Position numbers and translations under genes: made by a program | Assembly (NCBI GenBank): GCA_050084515.1 | Contig: CM114274.1 | Coordinates: forward strand, 27,528,001 to 27,592,000 | Direction of reading: 5' to 3' | From: Blasia pusilla | Lineage: Eukaryota > Marchantiophyta > Marchantiopsida > Blasiales | DNA: 64,000 bases | Shown here: in pieces, positions 21,480 to 32,330 of the stretch | Layout: every line of letters starts with the position of its first letter | Numbering within the stretch: the stretch's first letter is position 1 | Notes under the pieces: generated by a model | Database searches by the model: none | What the model saw: the letters and a program-made list of their open reading frames with translations, nothing else | Told to the model about the DNA's origin: nothing

Positions 21480-22850
21480 GACGGGTCTGAGGAACATGAG
21501 ATAGCAGGGAGTACTACGATGACACCCTTGGATACCACATCCATTGTGTGGTATACCCCGAAGGAGGGTATTCGAGTGTTAGATCTCTTTGGAGGGATTA
21601 ACATCGGGTTAGGTGTTGTTTTGCAGGCAGGAGTGAGAGTACAATAGTACCTGTATGTGGAGAGTGATGATGTTGCAAGGCGCATCTCACTACAACATGT
21701 GGCCTAGTTACGCCTACGTTTTCCCGACTTATTGTCTGCGTCCACTATACAGGGGTACCAAAGTTCCCTATCGAGGGATATTTCGTTGTTGGGGGCAAAG
21801 GACTTAGAGCGGGTAGGGACCATTGATTTGGTCATAGCCGGTTGGCCATGTCAGGGCCAATCGAGTGCTGGACGAGGCAGTGGGTTGGCTGACACTCGAT
21901 GCAGGTTGTTTTGGGAGATGTTGAGGGTCTTACGGCAGTTGCAGGAGCACCAGTCTCATTCTCTAGCCTATATTCTGGAGAATGTGCCGATCTTAGGAGA
22001 CTCCAGGTCACGGGTGGTGATGAGTGCTCATCAGGTGCGTGCCTGGATCGGCCCAACAGTGTTCTTGGATGCGGCGAGTATAGGTTCTAGAGCCCATCGC
22101 GCGCGTCTATGGTGGACCAACTTTGTGCCCCATGCGGTGTTACGAAGGGCGTATGCGAGAGAGGAGCGCCCCTCCCATTTGTTAGTGGATTCCATTTTGG
22201 ATCCAGGTCGTCGATCACATGCAGTGAGGCACGATGATCGACCACCGTTGAATGTGGTCAACAGGGTTGGCAGGCCACGGGCACCCTTGCCCACGTTTGT
22301 GAGTTTTCCCGCTTCTTATGCATACAAGGAGGCCGATCCTGGCTTGGTTTGGGATAACCAGGTTCAGCGGTTGGAGCCCAACGCCGACGAGAGAGAGCGA
22401 GCGATGGGATTTTCCACAGGAGTGACGGGAGTATCGTCAGTGTGAGAGGCATTACGACGCCATGTCTTGGATCAGGCGATGGACCTGAACTGCTTGACAT
22501 GGATCCTCAGCTTGGGAGTGGCTGAGCAGCGTCGTATGAGATCGCGACAGATCACAACGGTTGCGTTGGTGAGCCCCATGCCTACTGAGATGGTGGAGGC
22601 AATGGCTGGGGGCGAGACCCGAGGAGATCGACACACCAGGGGAGATCAAGAGAGACACCCTTGGACTTCTTGGGATGTTTTATAGGTACACAAGGAGATG
22701 ATAGCCAGAGCATCGAGCGTGGTTTTGGACACTGCACGTGGAGGAGATCAGAGTTTGCAGTTGGCTTGCGGAGAGCGGTTGAGTGTTTTTGTTCGAGACG
22801 GGATTGCACCATAGGAACCACCGAAACCCACGCCAGAGAGTCCTAACCAT
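21480..22850 (+). pseudogene. Copy B C5 cytosine DNA methyltransferase domain (best preserved)
   Basis: Transfers methyl from S-adenosylmethionine to cytosine C5 in the known family. Motifs: I VLDLFGGINIGLG (about 21.57 kb); IV GWPCQGQSS with the catalytic Cys codon at 21849-21851; VI ILENVPI (ENV at 21978-21986); VIII SRAHRARLWWTN (about 22.09 kb); then PLPTFVSFPASYAYKE, ADERERAMGFSTG and, as motif X, DQAMDLNCLTWIL (about 22.47 kb). A 237-codon open stretch covers IV to IX. Stops: TAG after motif I (VQ*YLYV), TAG at VA*LRL, and TGA before motif X. The linear motif order and GTxxLFxE-like CRLFWEMLRVL fit DNMT3 rather than permuted DRM. A linker to RT follows. Confidence 0.92.
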
Positions 22851-22856
22851 AGTCAC

Positions 22857-22980
22857 GATGGAGACTTGGGAGCCAAATATGGGCCCTAAGTTGACAGGAG
22901 GAGAGCGGCGCCGAATACATGAGTTCCTCAGGAGTTATAGGAGCTGCTTTGCGTTTAGCATGGAGGATTTGGGTACGTTG
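22857..22980 (+). pseudogene. Copy B RT, N-terminal piece
   Basis: METWEPNMGPKLTGGERRR and FRSC-like FAFSMEDLGT match copies A and D, then the sequence stops matching at GGTACGTTG (about 22980) and resumes at about 24257 with CTAAAGGGAACGGG. Confidence 0.8.
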
Positions 22981-24256
22981 CCGTATAGTAAAATCAGCCT
23001 GTGTGTAAACTCCTTCCTCGTTAAGTGTTAGATAGAGTTTTATTATTATTAATTAAATTAGCTTAGAAAAAGGAAATCCCCATGTTTAAAACTCTTTATG
23101 CTGCCTCTTTTATGCAGGCCCAACTTTAGAAAAAGATAATAAATAAAAGATGATTTTATAAAAGTAAAGTAATGAGGTTGGTGCTTTAATGAAAAGCAAA
23201 AGTAGGCTTGGTTGGTGGCTAGGTTAGTTGGGGTAATTTGGAAAATATGAAGTGGGTAAAAGAGGATATTTTGGAAGAGATAAAAGGAAATCTACTTGTG
23301 TCAAAATGTGATTGGCTAAGCCTTGAGAGGAAGCCATATGGCACAAGATAAGATTAGCTCTATTTCGTACTCTTGTGCGTCTCTTGTGAGTATATAAAGA
23401 GGATGGACCTTCAAGGGTTCATCACCTTCTATTCCACATCTTGAGTCTTTCGTGTCACTCTTGAGTGTATGACTTTGGAATTTCTTGCTCTTCCAATGAG
23501 AGTGGATCACCCCTCTTGGGAGAGTAACTTGACCATGGTCTATTCTTTGAGAGGTTTCTAGAGTGTGGTGTGTGTGTGTGGAGATGAGAGGTTTGTCACC
23601 TTGGAGGAGTTTAGTCATACTAAAATGGTGAATGTTTTGACTTGTTACTTCCCCAATGAGAGTGGATTACCCCTCTTGGGAGAATAACTCCGCCAAAACC
23701 CATTCTTGATGAGAGTAGAGAATGTCTATCAAGCATGGATAGGGGTGGAGCACGAGTTGTGCCCGACTTTCCTTTCCTTAATCCATACCATGTCAAGATA
23801 CTCTTTGTAGATAGGCACTGGTTCACTCACTATTTAGTTTATCACTTTGGGGAGGCGTTCATGAACCAGGTTATTCAATCTCCAACTCCGGTGATCCTTC
23901 CTATCGTCACATATGGAAGGACATGGGATTGCACTTTGTATGTCCTTATATAGTAATCCATGGACGTCAATAGGCCGGCTCAAGCAGGGTTTAATACTAA
24001 TTGTGCTATCTTCCTTATATACAAGCGTAAAATAGTTTATAGGATTTTATAGTTAGGAATTTCGGGGTCCGATGTTACAAAGAAGTGCTCGCCTCGGCAC
24101 TTCCATTTGTGATACCTATCGTGAGAGAATGGAGAGTATACATAATAATTTTATATTGAAAAATGAGATCTTCTCAGAGAATTCATCTTGCATCGACCGC
24201 GTCTGCCGCAGCTAGAAGCCCTGCCCTTACTCGAAGAAAGGCTCTCGACACAACAA
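22981..24256. mobile_element. Unidentified insertion of about 1.28 kb inside copy B RT
   Basis: Interrupts RT between LGTL and KGTGIRIEL. Non-coding and AT-rich. A possible LTR-like body starts TGTTAGATAGAG (about 23027) and ends GATGTTACA (about 24078), with a TATA (GTATATAAAGAGG) at 23391. No clean target-site duplication was found. It holds two related segments with CCAATGAGAGTGGAT(C/T)ACCCC at about 23.49 and 23.65 kb. It could be a solo LTR with flanking filler. Confidence 0.45.
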
Positions 24257-25640
24257 CGCTAAAGGGAACGGGGATCCGCATTGAGTTGTCAAGTGATACA
24301 CCAATCTTCCGACGACCCTACAGGTACAATGATATGGAGAGGGCTCTGATTCACAATAGGAGCCATGACTTGGTTGGAGCATGACTAGTGGAGATGTCGC
24401 ATGGGAAGTATGCATCTGCCACTGTCATGTCCGCCAAGAAGGATGTGCATGACAATTGGACGGATAGGCGGATGTGTGGGGATTACTAATCTATCAATCG
24501 GCAGACAAAGTCCGATAGGTATGCCATGCCCACCCCTGAGGAGATCTTTGATGCGATTGGTCATGCAAAGATCTTCAGTTCATCGGATTTGCGAGCCGGA
24601 TACCATCAGCTGCCTATCAGATTGGAGGACAGGCGGAAGACTGCTTTTTGGGGCATCGATCCTCATAGGAAGGATTGTTTGTACCAATGGCGGTTCTTAC
24701 CATTTGGGTTAAAGAACACCCCGGCTGAGTTTCAAAGGGTCATGGATAAGATCTTGGTTGGTCTTGATTTTGCTAGGTGTTATATTCATGACATCGTAGT
24801 CTTTAGCGCCACGGTTGAGAGCATGAGCGACATCTAGAGGAGGTGTTTCGATGATTGCAATTACATGGGCTGAAGCTACATCCAGGCAAGTTCAAGTTCT
24901 TCTACGACAAGATTGAGTACTTGGGTCAAACGATATACCCAAGGGGCCTTTGTGTTCAGCAGACAAAGGTAGAGGCTATCTCATGCATTCCACGCCCTAT
25001 AGATGTGAGTCGTGTTCGCGCATTCATGGGATTGGCGAACTTCTATCGGCGATACGTCAAGGGATTCAGTTCGATTGCGGAGCCGCTAACCTTGCTGACC
25101 AAGATGGATCACGAGTGGCACTGGGGGGATGAGCAAGAGAGAGGATTTCAGTTGCTCAGGGATAGGTTGACGTCCGCGCCCATCTTGAAGAGACCAATCA
25201 GGGGGCGTCATTTCCAGTTGCACACAGATTGGAGCATGTTGGGGCTTGGAGCGGTGCTCACCCAACAAGATGATGAGGGTAGAGAGTTCGTGGTAGCTTA
25301 TGCTAACCGCTCGAACAACGCTGCAGAGGCAAAGTACAGCTTGTATGAGGGTGAGTGCTTGGCTGCGGTGTGGGCTATTGCGCATTTCAGGTGTTACTTA
25401 TTCGGCAACCCCTTTACCATCATCACTGATTATCAACCACTGAAGTGGTTGATGGAGTCCGACAAGTTTACAGGGGAGCTTGCGAGATGGGCTCTTTTGT
25501 TGCAGGAGTATGATTTTCAGGTGGTACATAGACCTAGGATGCTCAACCAAGATGCATATGGGTTGAGTCGTAACCCATGCCCGAGTCAACGAGATGCAAC
25601 AGGAGCTCGATGGCATGGAGAGAGTGATGAGGAGTCGGTG
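24257..25640 (+). pseudogene. Copy B RT (catalytic part) and RNase H
   Basis: Resumes at GIRIELSSDTPIFRRPYRY, then RMCGDY*, IFSSSDLRAGYHQLPIRLED and FLPFGLKNTPAEFQ. The catalytic motif reads YIHD (24781-24792) instead of YIDD, so a metal-binding Asp is lost. A frameshift near 24.84 kb precedes a 336-codon open stretch with the RT thumb (DVSRVRAFMGLANFYRRYVKG) and RNase H (LHTDWSMLGLGAVLTQQDDEG, SLYEGECLAAVWA, ITDYQPLKWLM). Confidence 0.9.
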
Positions 25641-26087
25641 CCAGGATGGCACGCGTCAGCCTATTTAGGCATGTTGGCTATGGAGAGCCAAAGTGTGGAG
25701 ACTTCGATGGCGAGGTCTAGTGGAGAGTCCTTGGATCCCGAGGCCAGTGAGGACACGACAAGTGGCCGAGATATTCATGATGATGGAGTAGTCTTGGAGT
25801 ACCTTCGTAATGGCAGCGTTGCGAGCATCGTGGATGCTAGAGAGCGGGATCGGATCCTACAGTGAGCCAGACGGTTCCGTTGGGAGGGGACACATGTTTT
25901 GAGGGTTTGGGAGGATGGCAGAGTACGCGTAGTGCCGCATCCTTTGCAGAGAGCACGACTAGTGCAGCATGTCCACGAGGAGTTGGGTCACTTTGGGGTG
26001 AAGCGGACATACAGCTTGCTCCAGATTCAGTATTGGTGGCGAGGCATGCAGACTGACATTCAGCAGTTTGTTGCCAAGTGCATGTGA
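25641..26087 (+). pseudogene. Copy B integrase N-terminus (truncated)
   Basis: Linker with SVPGWHASAYLGML and GRDIHDDGVVLEYL, a TGA at 25863-25865 (CAG AGA in A, CAA CGG in D), then the HHCC domain VHEELGHFGVKRTYSLLQ ... FVAKCM. It ends inside the zinc domain where fragment E begins. Confidence 0.85.
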
Positions 26088-26089
26088 TG

Positions 26090-27451
26090 TGTATGCGCAT
26101 GACAGCCTAGAGATCGTGCACGAGGTGGTCTCGTTGGAGGACAAGGAGCTGGAGTTGCCCAACAAGGTGGTGGAGCTGCCCATAGAAGAGGTAGAGTCCC
26201 ACCACCTAGACGCATCAAGGGAGACGTCGGGCATGAGGTTGGGATGGCGGCTCAGATACAGCAACTACATGAGTAGATTTCCGCCATGGCATTGAGGTTA
26301 CTCGATGCCGGATCCATGGCATCGACATCATATGGAGCAGCCAGAGATATGGAGGATCCTGGTTGGATGTGCGGGGTTGCCCAGATGGAGGCCGCCATAG
26401 TTGTGACGCGTGGAGCAGCAGCAGAGTTGGATCCACAATGAGGGGAAGCCAAGAAACAAACCAAACATCCTTAGTCTTTCACATTTTCCGAGGCGATGAG
26501 GACCCCATCGATGGGTCCTAATCACAATTTCTGGAGAGTTGGTAATGTTATTGGTATGTAGGCACGGAGGGCTATGAAAGAAATAAGTAGGACGACTCCT
26601 ATTGCTGATGCTCAAGAGCATGTGTCGAGTACGATGTTGGGGGCGGCCACGGTGATGTACCGTGCTCCGCTATTTTCTGGTTCCGATGTTATGACATTGG
26701 GAGGTACGCCTGCCAAGGTGTTCTGGCTGGCCGATACGCTATGTGAGCGAGGAGTTGGAGTTCCTGCATCACGTTCAGAGGTGATTGCAGAGGAGGTGAT
26801 GGACCTGCCCTTGGAGCGGATGCTCAAGCCGTCCACGTCAGATTCATGGCAAGCTGCGGCTGCTAGGATGGTGATGTCCGCTAGACCCCCGTTAGAGCGT
26901 GCCATGGCTTCTCTTGGTGTTGTGTTGCTGGATAATCAAGGAGAGATATTCCGGTTGGTGAGTCCTGGAGGTAGAGCTTTAAGTCCGCATCGCGTCTTAT
27001 TGGATTTGGGAGCGCAACCCCTGATGTTGGGAAAAGCGTCATTCTGAGGATTGGGCTTGACAAGAGCTGATGTGGAGCATTTTTCATTCTGGATACAGAC
27101 ATCCTTGGGTGGAGTGAGTACCACACAGTATATTACCCGACAAGAGCTCGTGGTGAGGATTTTCCTGGGACATCCTACAGATGAGTCCGTGGTGCGAGCC
27201 AAGGCGATAGTGACTCATGAAGAGTCCTACGACGTCTTGGTTGGTGGAGGAGTGTTAAACTCGATGGGATTTTCCCTAGATTACAAGGAGGAGTCAGCCT
27301 CCTACAGACCAAGATGGCAATTAGATGATGGGTGCCTTAGCTCATTAACCGTTTGATTCACATGTGCAGTGATTGAGTGACGGCTAGGAGAGATGGCGAC
27401 CTTAGCAACATTTAGCAGTGTCATCACTTGGCCTAGTGATTTGATTGAGGA
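26090..27451 (+). pseudogene. Fragment E: gag-pol linker and protease of another copy
   Basis: Homologous to 19.95-21.29 kb: IQQLHE*ISAMALRL, SEAMRTPSMGP, a 157-codon open stretch ATVMYRAPLFSGSDVM to VLLDLGAQPLMLG, then TTQYITRQELVVRI and SYDVLVGGGVL. The catalytic DSG is changed to DLG. It ends at GATTTGATTGAGG, where a minus-strand Gag fragment begins. It joins copy B head to tail within 20 bp, consistent with recombination between two copies. Confidence 0.82.
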
Positions 27452-27463
27452 TATACAATCTTT

Positions 27464-28760
27464 AGGCCCACTTGGACCACCTACTCGCTCTGGTGCCCTC
27501 TCTGGCCCTTGGTCCGGACGTAACTCATGATCTAAACTGAAAAACCTGGCGCGTGTGTGACCATACCTTTGACAATAGTCACACTGATAACCTCCTAGTG
27601 CAGCACCATCTCCGCCTCCATGTTGAGGCATACGTCCATGACCCCAACGAGTGTCATCAGGCTGATGATGGGCTCCACCACATGACCAACAAGTAATCAT
27701 ATGCGGTTGCTGATGAGCCGCATATGAAGCGCGAGGTCTCTATGGCACGGCCTCCCGGTATTCTCCCTGAGCTTGTGGTGTCATAGTCGATCTATCTCAA
27801 AGTCCATGTTGTTGCACTGGTGGTGCAGACAATCGTGATTGCTCTCACCCATAACCCATGGTGGCTACGCTCTCCTCTGCCATGTTGCACTCAATATTCT
27901 TGGCGGTCCTAAAAAAATCTCTCAACGTAGGAGAGGTGTTCATAAGAAGCAGCCCCTCCCGCACCCCTGTCCGTAGGGTCCGATCCAGCATCGCGTACCA
28001 TGATTGGATAGCCTGAGCCTTTGTCACCCTGTGAGTGACATTGATCAATGGGCACAAGCAAGTGTAAGCCTCATGCAAACTCTCACCCATACGCCTTTGG
28101 AAGTCGTGGATGCTTCGCAAATTTCCCGTCCGTACCCCATGATAGCTCGCCCTCAACTCAACGAAGAACTCATCCACGGGGTTGAACTTGGACGAACCCG
28201 ACTAGTGAGCCCTCCTAAAACATCACTAGTGGAAGAAGAAGTAGCCTCTCTTGACTCCTCCTCCTCATCTGGTAACGGCTCTATCCATGACACATAGTAG
28301 GATCGCCATGCCTCAATCTCTTGGGCATATCTATGGGAGAACTCATAGTAATCGTCCATGGGCGCTCCCTCTAAATGCTGGAACATACCGTTCCATGCTG
28401 TAAATAGGTTGAACTCTCTAGAGTTCCTAGCCCGCTATGAGTTACACTAACTCCTAAACTCCGCAATGAAGTCGTGTAGCTCTACAGTGCCTAGAGCACC
28501 CAAAAACCTACGCGGTCCTCTACTCCGGTCATCCATCTCGTACGCCTTATTGGTAGGACCACTCAATGTGTACGGTGGATCACTAGCACACTCCTCTACA
28601 CGCTCCCCCTCGTTTGAAGATGATTCAGAAGGAGATCGAGATGGTCTCTCACGTGGAGACCCTCGAAACCTTGCACCACTCCGGATAAACCCTCTAGAGC
28701 TACTCTCACGTCCACTACCTCACCTCTCAAAATCCGGAAAGGAGGCCATGATGGCCCTTG
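27464..28760 (-). pseudogene. Fragment C: inverted Gag
   Basis: Minus strand Gag of the same family: YEMDDRSRGPRRFLGAL-like, WNGMFQHLEGAPMDDYYEF, YVSWIEPLPDEEEE, FFVELRASYHGVRTGN, NIECNMAEESVATMG, knuckles CWSCGGAHHQPDD (last Cys lost) and CDYCQRYGHTRARF (last Cys lost). It stops after GGTCCAAGTGGGCCT, the same endpoint as copy B', followed by 12 unplaced bases and fragment E. Confidence 0.82.
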
Positions 28761-29417
28761 TGCCCCTCTCACACAATCACCCTCAATCTCACGAGTAATC
28801 CTTCAATCACTCAAACTAAACATCTGGCACTCAACCTACACTCTGTCACTGAGACGTGGGTTGTGCGGCAACAAGCAGCGTGGTGCGGCAAATCAAATGA
28901 TCTATCGTCTCATCGACAAACCATCCTCAACTCTTGACATCTCACATAGGTCTATGTATCCTAAACCCATACATCATCGATGCTCTCAAAATCAACACAA
29001 AACCCAATATCCCAAATAACTTCCCAATATCCCAAATACCGTCACGGCACGGTACTCGATTGTTTTCGAGCGGCTATCAATCAGAACATAGCTGCATGAA
29101 ATGAAAACTCAAACACCATAACCCGAGGTCACTTTCCATCACTGGTTGATGATGAAACTACGATGGCGGTGGCGGCCAAAACATAGTACGTGGTGGCGGC
29201 GCAAGTAAGAGAATCATCAGTCGTCGTGGAAGACCCTCCACTCCGTAATGGCGGCAATGGCATCCGAGGGTGGACAACGGCCAAACACGGCTCTGAGCAG
29301 CGCTAGGCGGCGGCGGCAACCGAGGATGGATGGTGGACAATTGACGATGACAATTTATTGTTGATGGTGACGATTGACCGTTGACAGCGGACCATTAGTG
29401 GTGACTATGACGGTGAC
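28761..29417 (-). other. Fragment C leader, inverted
   Basis: Shares the leader just upstream of Gag (CGCACCACGCTGCTTGTTGCCGC-type words) and the GCCGTCACCGTCATAGTCACC tract with copies B and D, with an internal deletion near 29.03 kb. No coding sequence. Confidence 0.65.
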
Positions 29418-30461
29418 GGCCAAGAGAGATGGTGACCTTAGCAGAATTTAGTAGTGCCATCACTTGGCCTAGTGATTTGATTGAGGGACATGAGCATGTG
29501 CGACATTTTAGGGAGAGGACCGGCGTGGAGTCCGAGTGCCCCGTTTGCACCAAAGTGTGATGGGTCAGAGGAACCCCATGTAGCCACGAGTGCTGCTATG
29601 ATCCCTTTGGACATCATCTCGATTGTGTGGTGCATCCCAAAGGAGGGTATTCGGGTGTTGGATCTCTTTGGAGGGATCAGCACTGGGTTAGTTGTTGTTT
29701 TGCATGCTAGAGTGCGCGTGCAGTAGTACTTGTATATGGAAATTGATAATGTTGCGAGGCGTGCTTCACTTCACCATATGGCATAGTTACGCCTCCATTT
29801 TCTCGACTTGTTGTCTGCATGTGCCATTCAGGGTTACTAGAGTTCCCTACCGAGGGACATTTCATTGTTGGGGGTGTAGGATTTGGAGCAGGTAGGAACC
29901 ATAGACTTGGTCATTTTTTGTTGGCCATGTTAGGGCAGTCGAGTGCTGGACAGGGTAGCGGATTAGCTGACTCTCTGTCCAAGTTGTTTTGGAAGATGAT
30001 GCAATCTTGCAACACTTGCAAGAGCATCAATCCTCCAGCATACATTCTAGCGAATATACCAATTTTGGGCAATTCAAGGTCCCGTGTGGTGACAAGTGCA
30101 CTCAGGTGCGCGCATGGATTGGCTAGGAAGTTTTGTTGGATGTGGCAAGTGTGGGTTCACGAGCACATCGCCCACATATTTTCTGGACCAACTTTGTACC
30201 ACACGAGGTGTTGTGGAGGGCTTATGCGAGAGTGGGGCGCCCCTACAGTTTTTTGGTGGATTCTATATTGGATTTGGGCTGTCGATCATAGGCAATGAGG
30301 CTATATGATTGACTGCCCCGCCGTTCACTCTGGTCAACAAGATTGGCATACCATGGGCTGCCGTTCCCGCATTGGTGAGTTTTTTTCCTTCCTATGCATT
30401 CAAGGAGGCCGGACGTGGCTTGGTTTGGGATGACCAGATACAGAGGTTGGTGGAGCCCAAC
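29418..30461 (+). pseudogene. Fragment F: heavily decayed DNMT domain
   Basis: Begins in the protease-DNMT linker (the first 70 bases repeat 27384-27451), then GIRVLDLFGGISTGL (motif I), VGTIDLVIFCWPC*G (motif IV, TAG after the Cys), frameshifted remains of motif VI (GCGAATATACC), and FSGPTL/WTNFVPHEV-like motif VIII remains. It ends at PALVSFFPSYAFKEAG and VWDDQIQRLVEPN. At least eight stops or frame changes. It appears to be the continuation of fragment E, separated by inverted fragment C. Confidence 0.82.
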
Positions 30462-31400
30462 AAAAAAACTTCCTTTCAAAGCCATAGCTATAAAGTTGGG
30501 CTTAGCTTTAGAGAGGGATAAAAATGAAAAGGTAGAATTTCCAAATGGGAAAATAGAAAGAATTAAAAATCTTGAACATCCGAGAGTGGAAGCTTTATGA
30601 AGAAATAGTTAGATCATGGCATGGAACCCTACCCCTATATATAATAAGAAAAAATACTATCAAACATCAAGACGTAAGTTTTCTTGGTTTAATAAGAGAT
30701 GTTGGTGGTTTGAAAAAACATTTAGAGGTATTAGACGAGATGAGAAAAGTGTTGGAGTTGTATAAGGATACATTCCTAGAAGACTTACTATTAGGGTTAT
30801 CCCCTAAATGGAGGGTAGACCATAAGATTGATGTCCTTTCAAGAAGCGCGCCACCATGTGAGGCTCCTTATTATCTTTTTGCAAAGTAATTGGAAGAGTG
30901 TAAAGTTGTAGTGGACTTAATGAACGATATATTCTATCCATATTGAGATAAGTATGTCATTGCATTCCAAGATGATATCTTGGTCTATAATAAAACCCAA
31001 AGGAGCAAAGAAATCATCTTTCAAAAGTCCTTCAAATCCTACGAGATAATAATTTTTTTCTTAAAATTTCAAAATATGAGTTTGGCAAGACAAAAATTGA
31101 TTATTTAGGGCATTGAGTAAGTATAGAATGCATTCAAGTAATAAATAAGAAGGTAAAAATGAACCAAAAATAGGATGTATTTGAGGACCAAATTGAATTG
31201 AAGAGTTTTTTAAAGGATAAACACAATCCTATCAAAGATTTGTCAAAGTTTTTTCTTGAGTCACATAATCCTTGATAACTTTACTAGGAAAAAGAAAATT
31301 TTGAAATTGAGATATATTACAAGAGATTTCTTTCCAATCATTAAAGGATATCTTGATCAATACCCCTATTTTGAAGTGATACGATCCTAATCGTACTCGA
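30462..31400 (+). pseudogene. RT relic of a different Ty3/gypsy element
   Basis: Plus-strand pieces match the common plant gypsy RT: WRVDHKIDVLSRSAPPCEAP, LEECK, then (after a deletion of the central RT) LMNDIFYPY*DKYVIAFQDD with catalytic QDDIL, and KIDYLGH-like IDYLGH. AT-rich, many stops. It lacks similarity to the DNMT-bearing RT (PIFRRPYRY type), so it belongs to another lineage. Confidence 0.7.
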
Positions 31401-31479
31401 CACATGCTCTTGAGCATGTGTCTTGGCTTATAGCTTGCCCCACACGTAGCCTGGATGCAAGCTATAAAAGAAGTTTAGG

Positions 31480-32330
31480 GTGCTTAGACTAGGTGCGGGC
31501 TAGCCGAGCCTCGATGCACGTTGCATACGGGATGGGCTCGGATGCGAGTTTGGGTACTTACGCCCACACGAACACCATGGTTGCACAAAAATAGACTTGC
31601 TCATCCATGGGATGGACTTGTCCAAACATATCCGCGGATATACAATCCCCTACCCGATCTCACACTCATTCTCGCATCATGGCCCGTATTCCTACTACAA
31701 CCCCCACCCACATTTGGCCCATCCCCAACGCGTGTATGACCGATTCCCCTCCTATGCCCAGCCCGTGTTCCGCCCACACCCCTCCCACGCGGGCCAAATG
31801 TAGGCTCGCACACCCTACGCGCGTAAGACTTGGGCCAAAAAATTATAAATATTTTAATTTGATTTTAAAAAAACTGGTCTAGCTCGCACGGACTAGGTGC
31901 GGGCCACACGCTACACTCCTTCCGCGACCAGCCTGCGCCCCTCCAACGCCCAACCCGCCGCCCCACTCCTATTCAGGTTGGACGCGGGGCAATTTTTATT
32001 TTTATTTTTTGAAAAAAAGAGAGAGAAAAACTGGTCTTGCCTGCGCGGGCTAGATGAGGGTTGGGTGCATGCTCCAGCTCACGCCCCTCCCATTCGGGCA
32101 AGATGTGGGCCTGAGGTGGACCCCCATCAGGCGCGGGTTGCAGGAAGGATACGGGCCAGCATTGGGTGCGGGCAGTCGGGCCCACACGGACATGTCCGTC
32201 CTATAACATAACTCCACAGATATTGAAAAATCCGCGTGCAACCTTGACGGACATGTCCATCCTAAGGAGGCACATAAGTCTACCGACATGGACTTGTTTA
32301 TAGACATGGACTTTGTCCAAGTCACCTTGG
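31480..32330. repeat. GC-rich dispersed repeat, fragment 3 (longest)
   Basis: High-GC block in AT-rich DNA with repeated GTGCGGGC, GCGCGGGCTAG, CACGGACATGTCCGTCC and GACGGACATGTCCATCC words, plus CCGCGTGCAACCTTGACGG near its right end. Open frames here result from GC bias and show no protein family. Confidence 0.55.

Larger units (their letters stand above)
16549..26087 (+). mobile_element. Copy B: Ty3/gypsy element with DNMT, truncated in integrase
   Basis: Plus-strand copy: LTR-like U3/R (16549-17063), hairpin, leader of about 1.5 kb, Gag, linker, protease, DNMT, RT split by an insertion (about 22.98-24.26 kb), RNase H, and the integrase zinc domain. The copy stops at FVAKCM (26087), where fragment E begins inside the gag-protease linker. 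The DDE core and PHD finger are therefore missing. It keeps the best-preserved methyltransferase motifs of the window. Confidence 0.85.

Noticed and set aside
21480-22850. DNMT as a host gene disrupted by a retrotransposon
   Set aside because: The same domain lies between PR and RT in four copies, without introns or N-terminal regulatory domains of host DNMTs.
31500-32220. Overlapping open frames of up to 106 codons on both strands
   Set aside because: They lie in a GC-rich repeat where stop codons are rare; no domain, no conserved start, and frames overlap on both strands.
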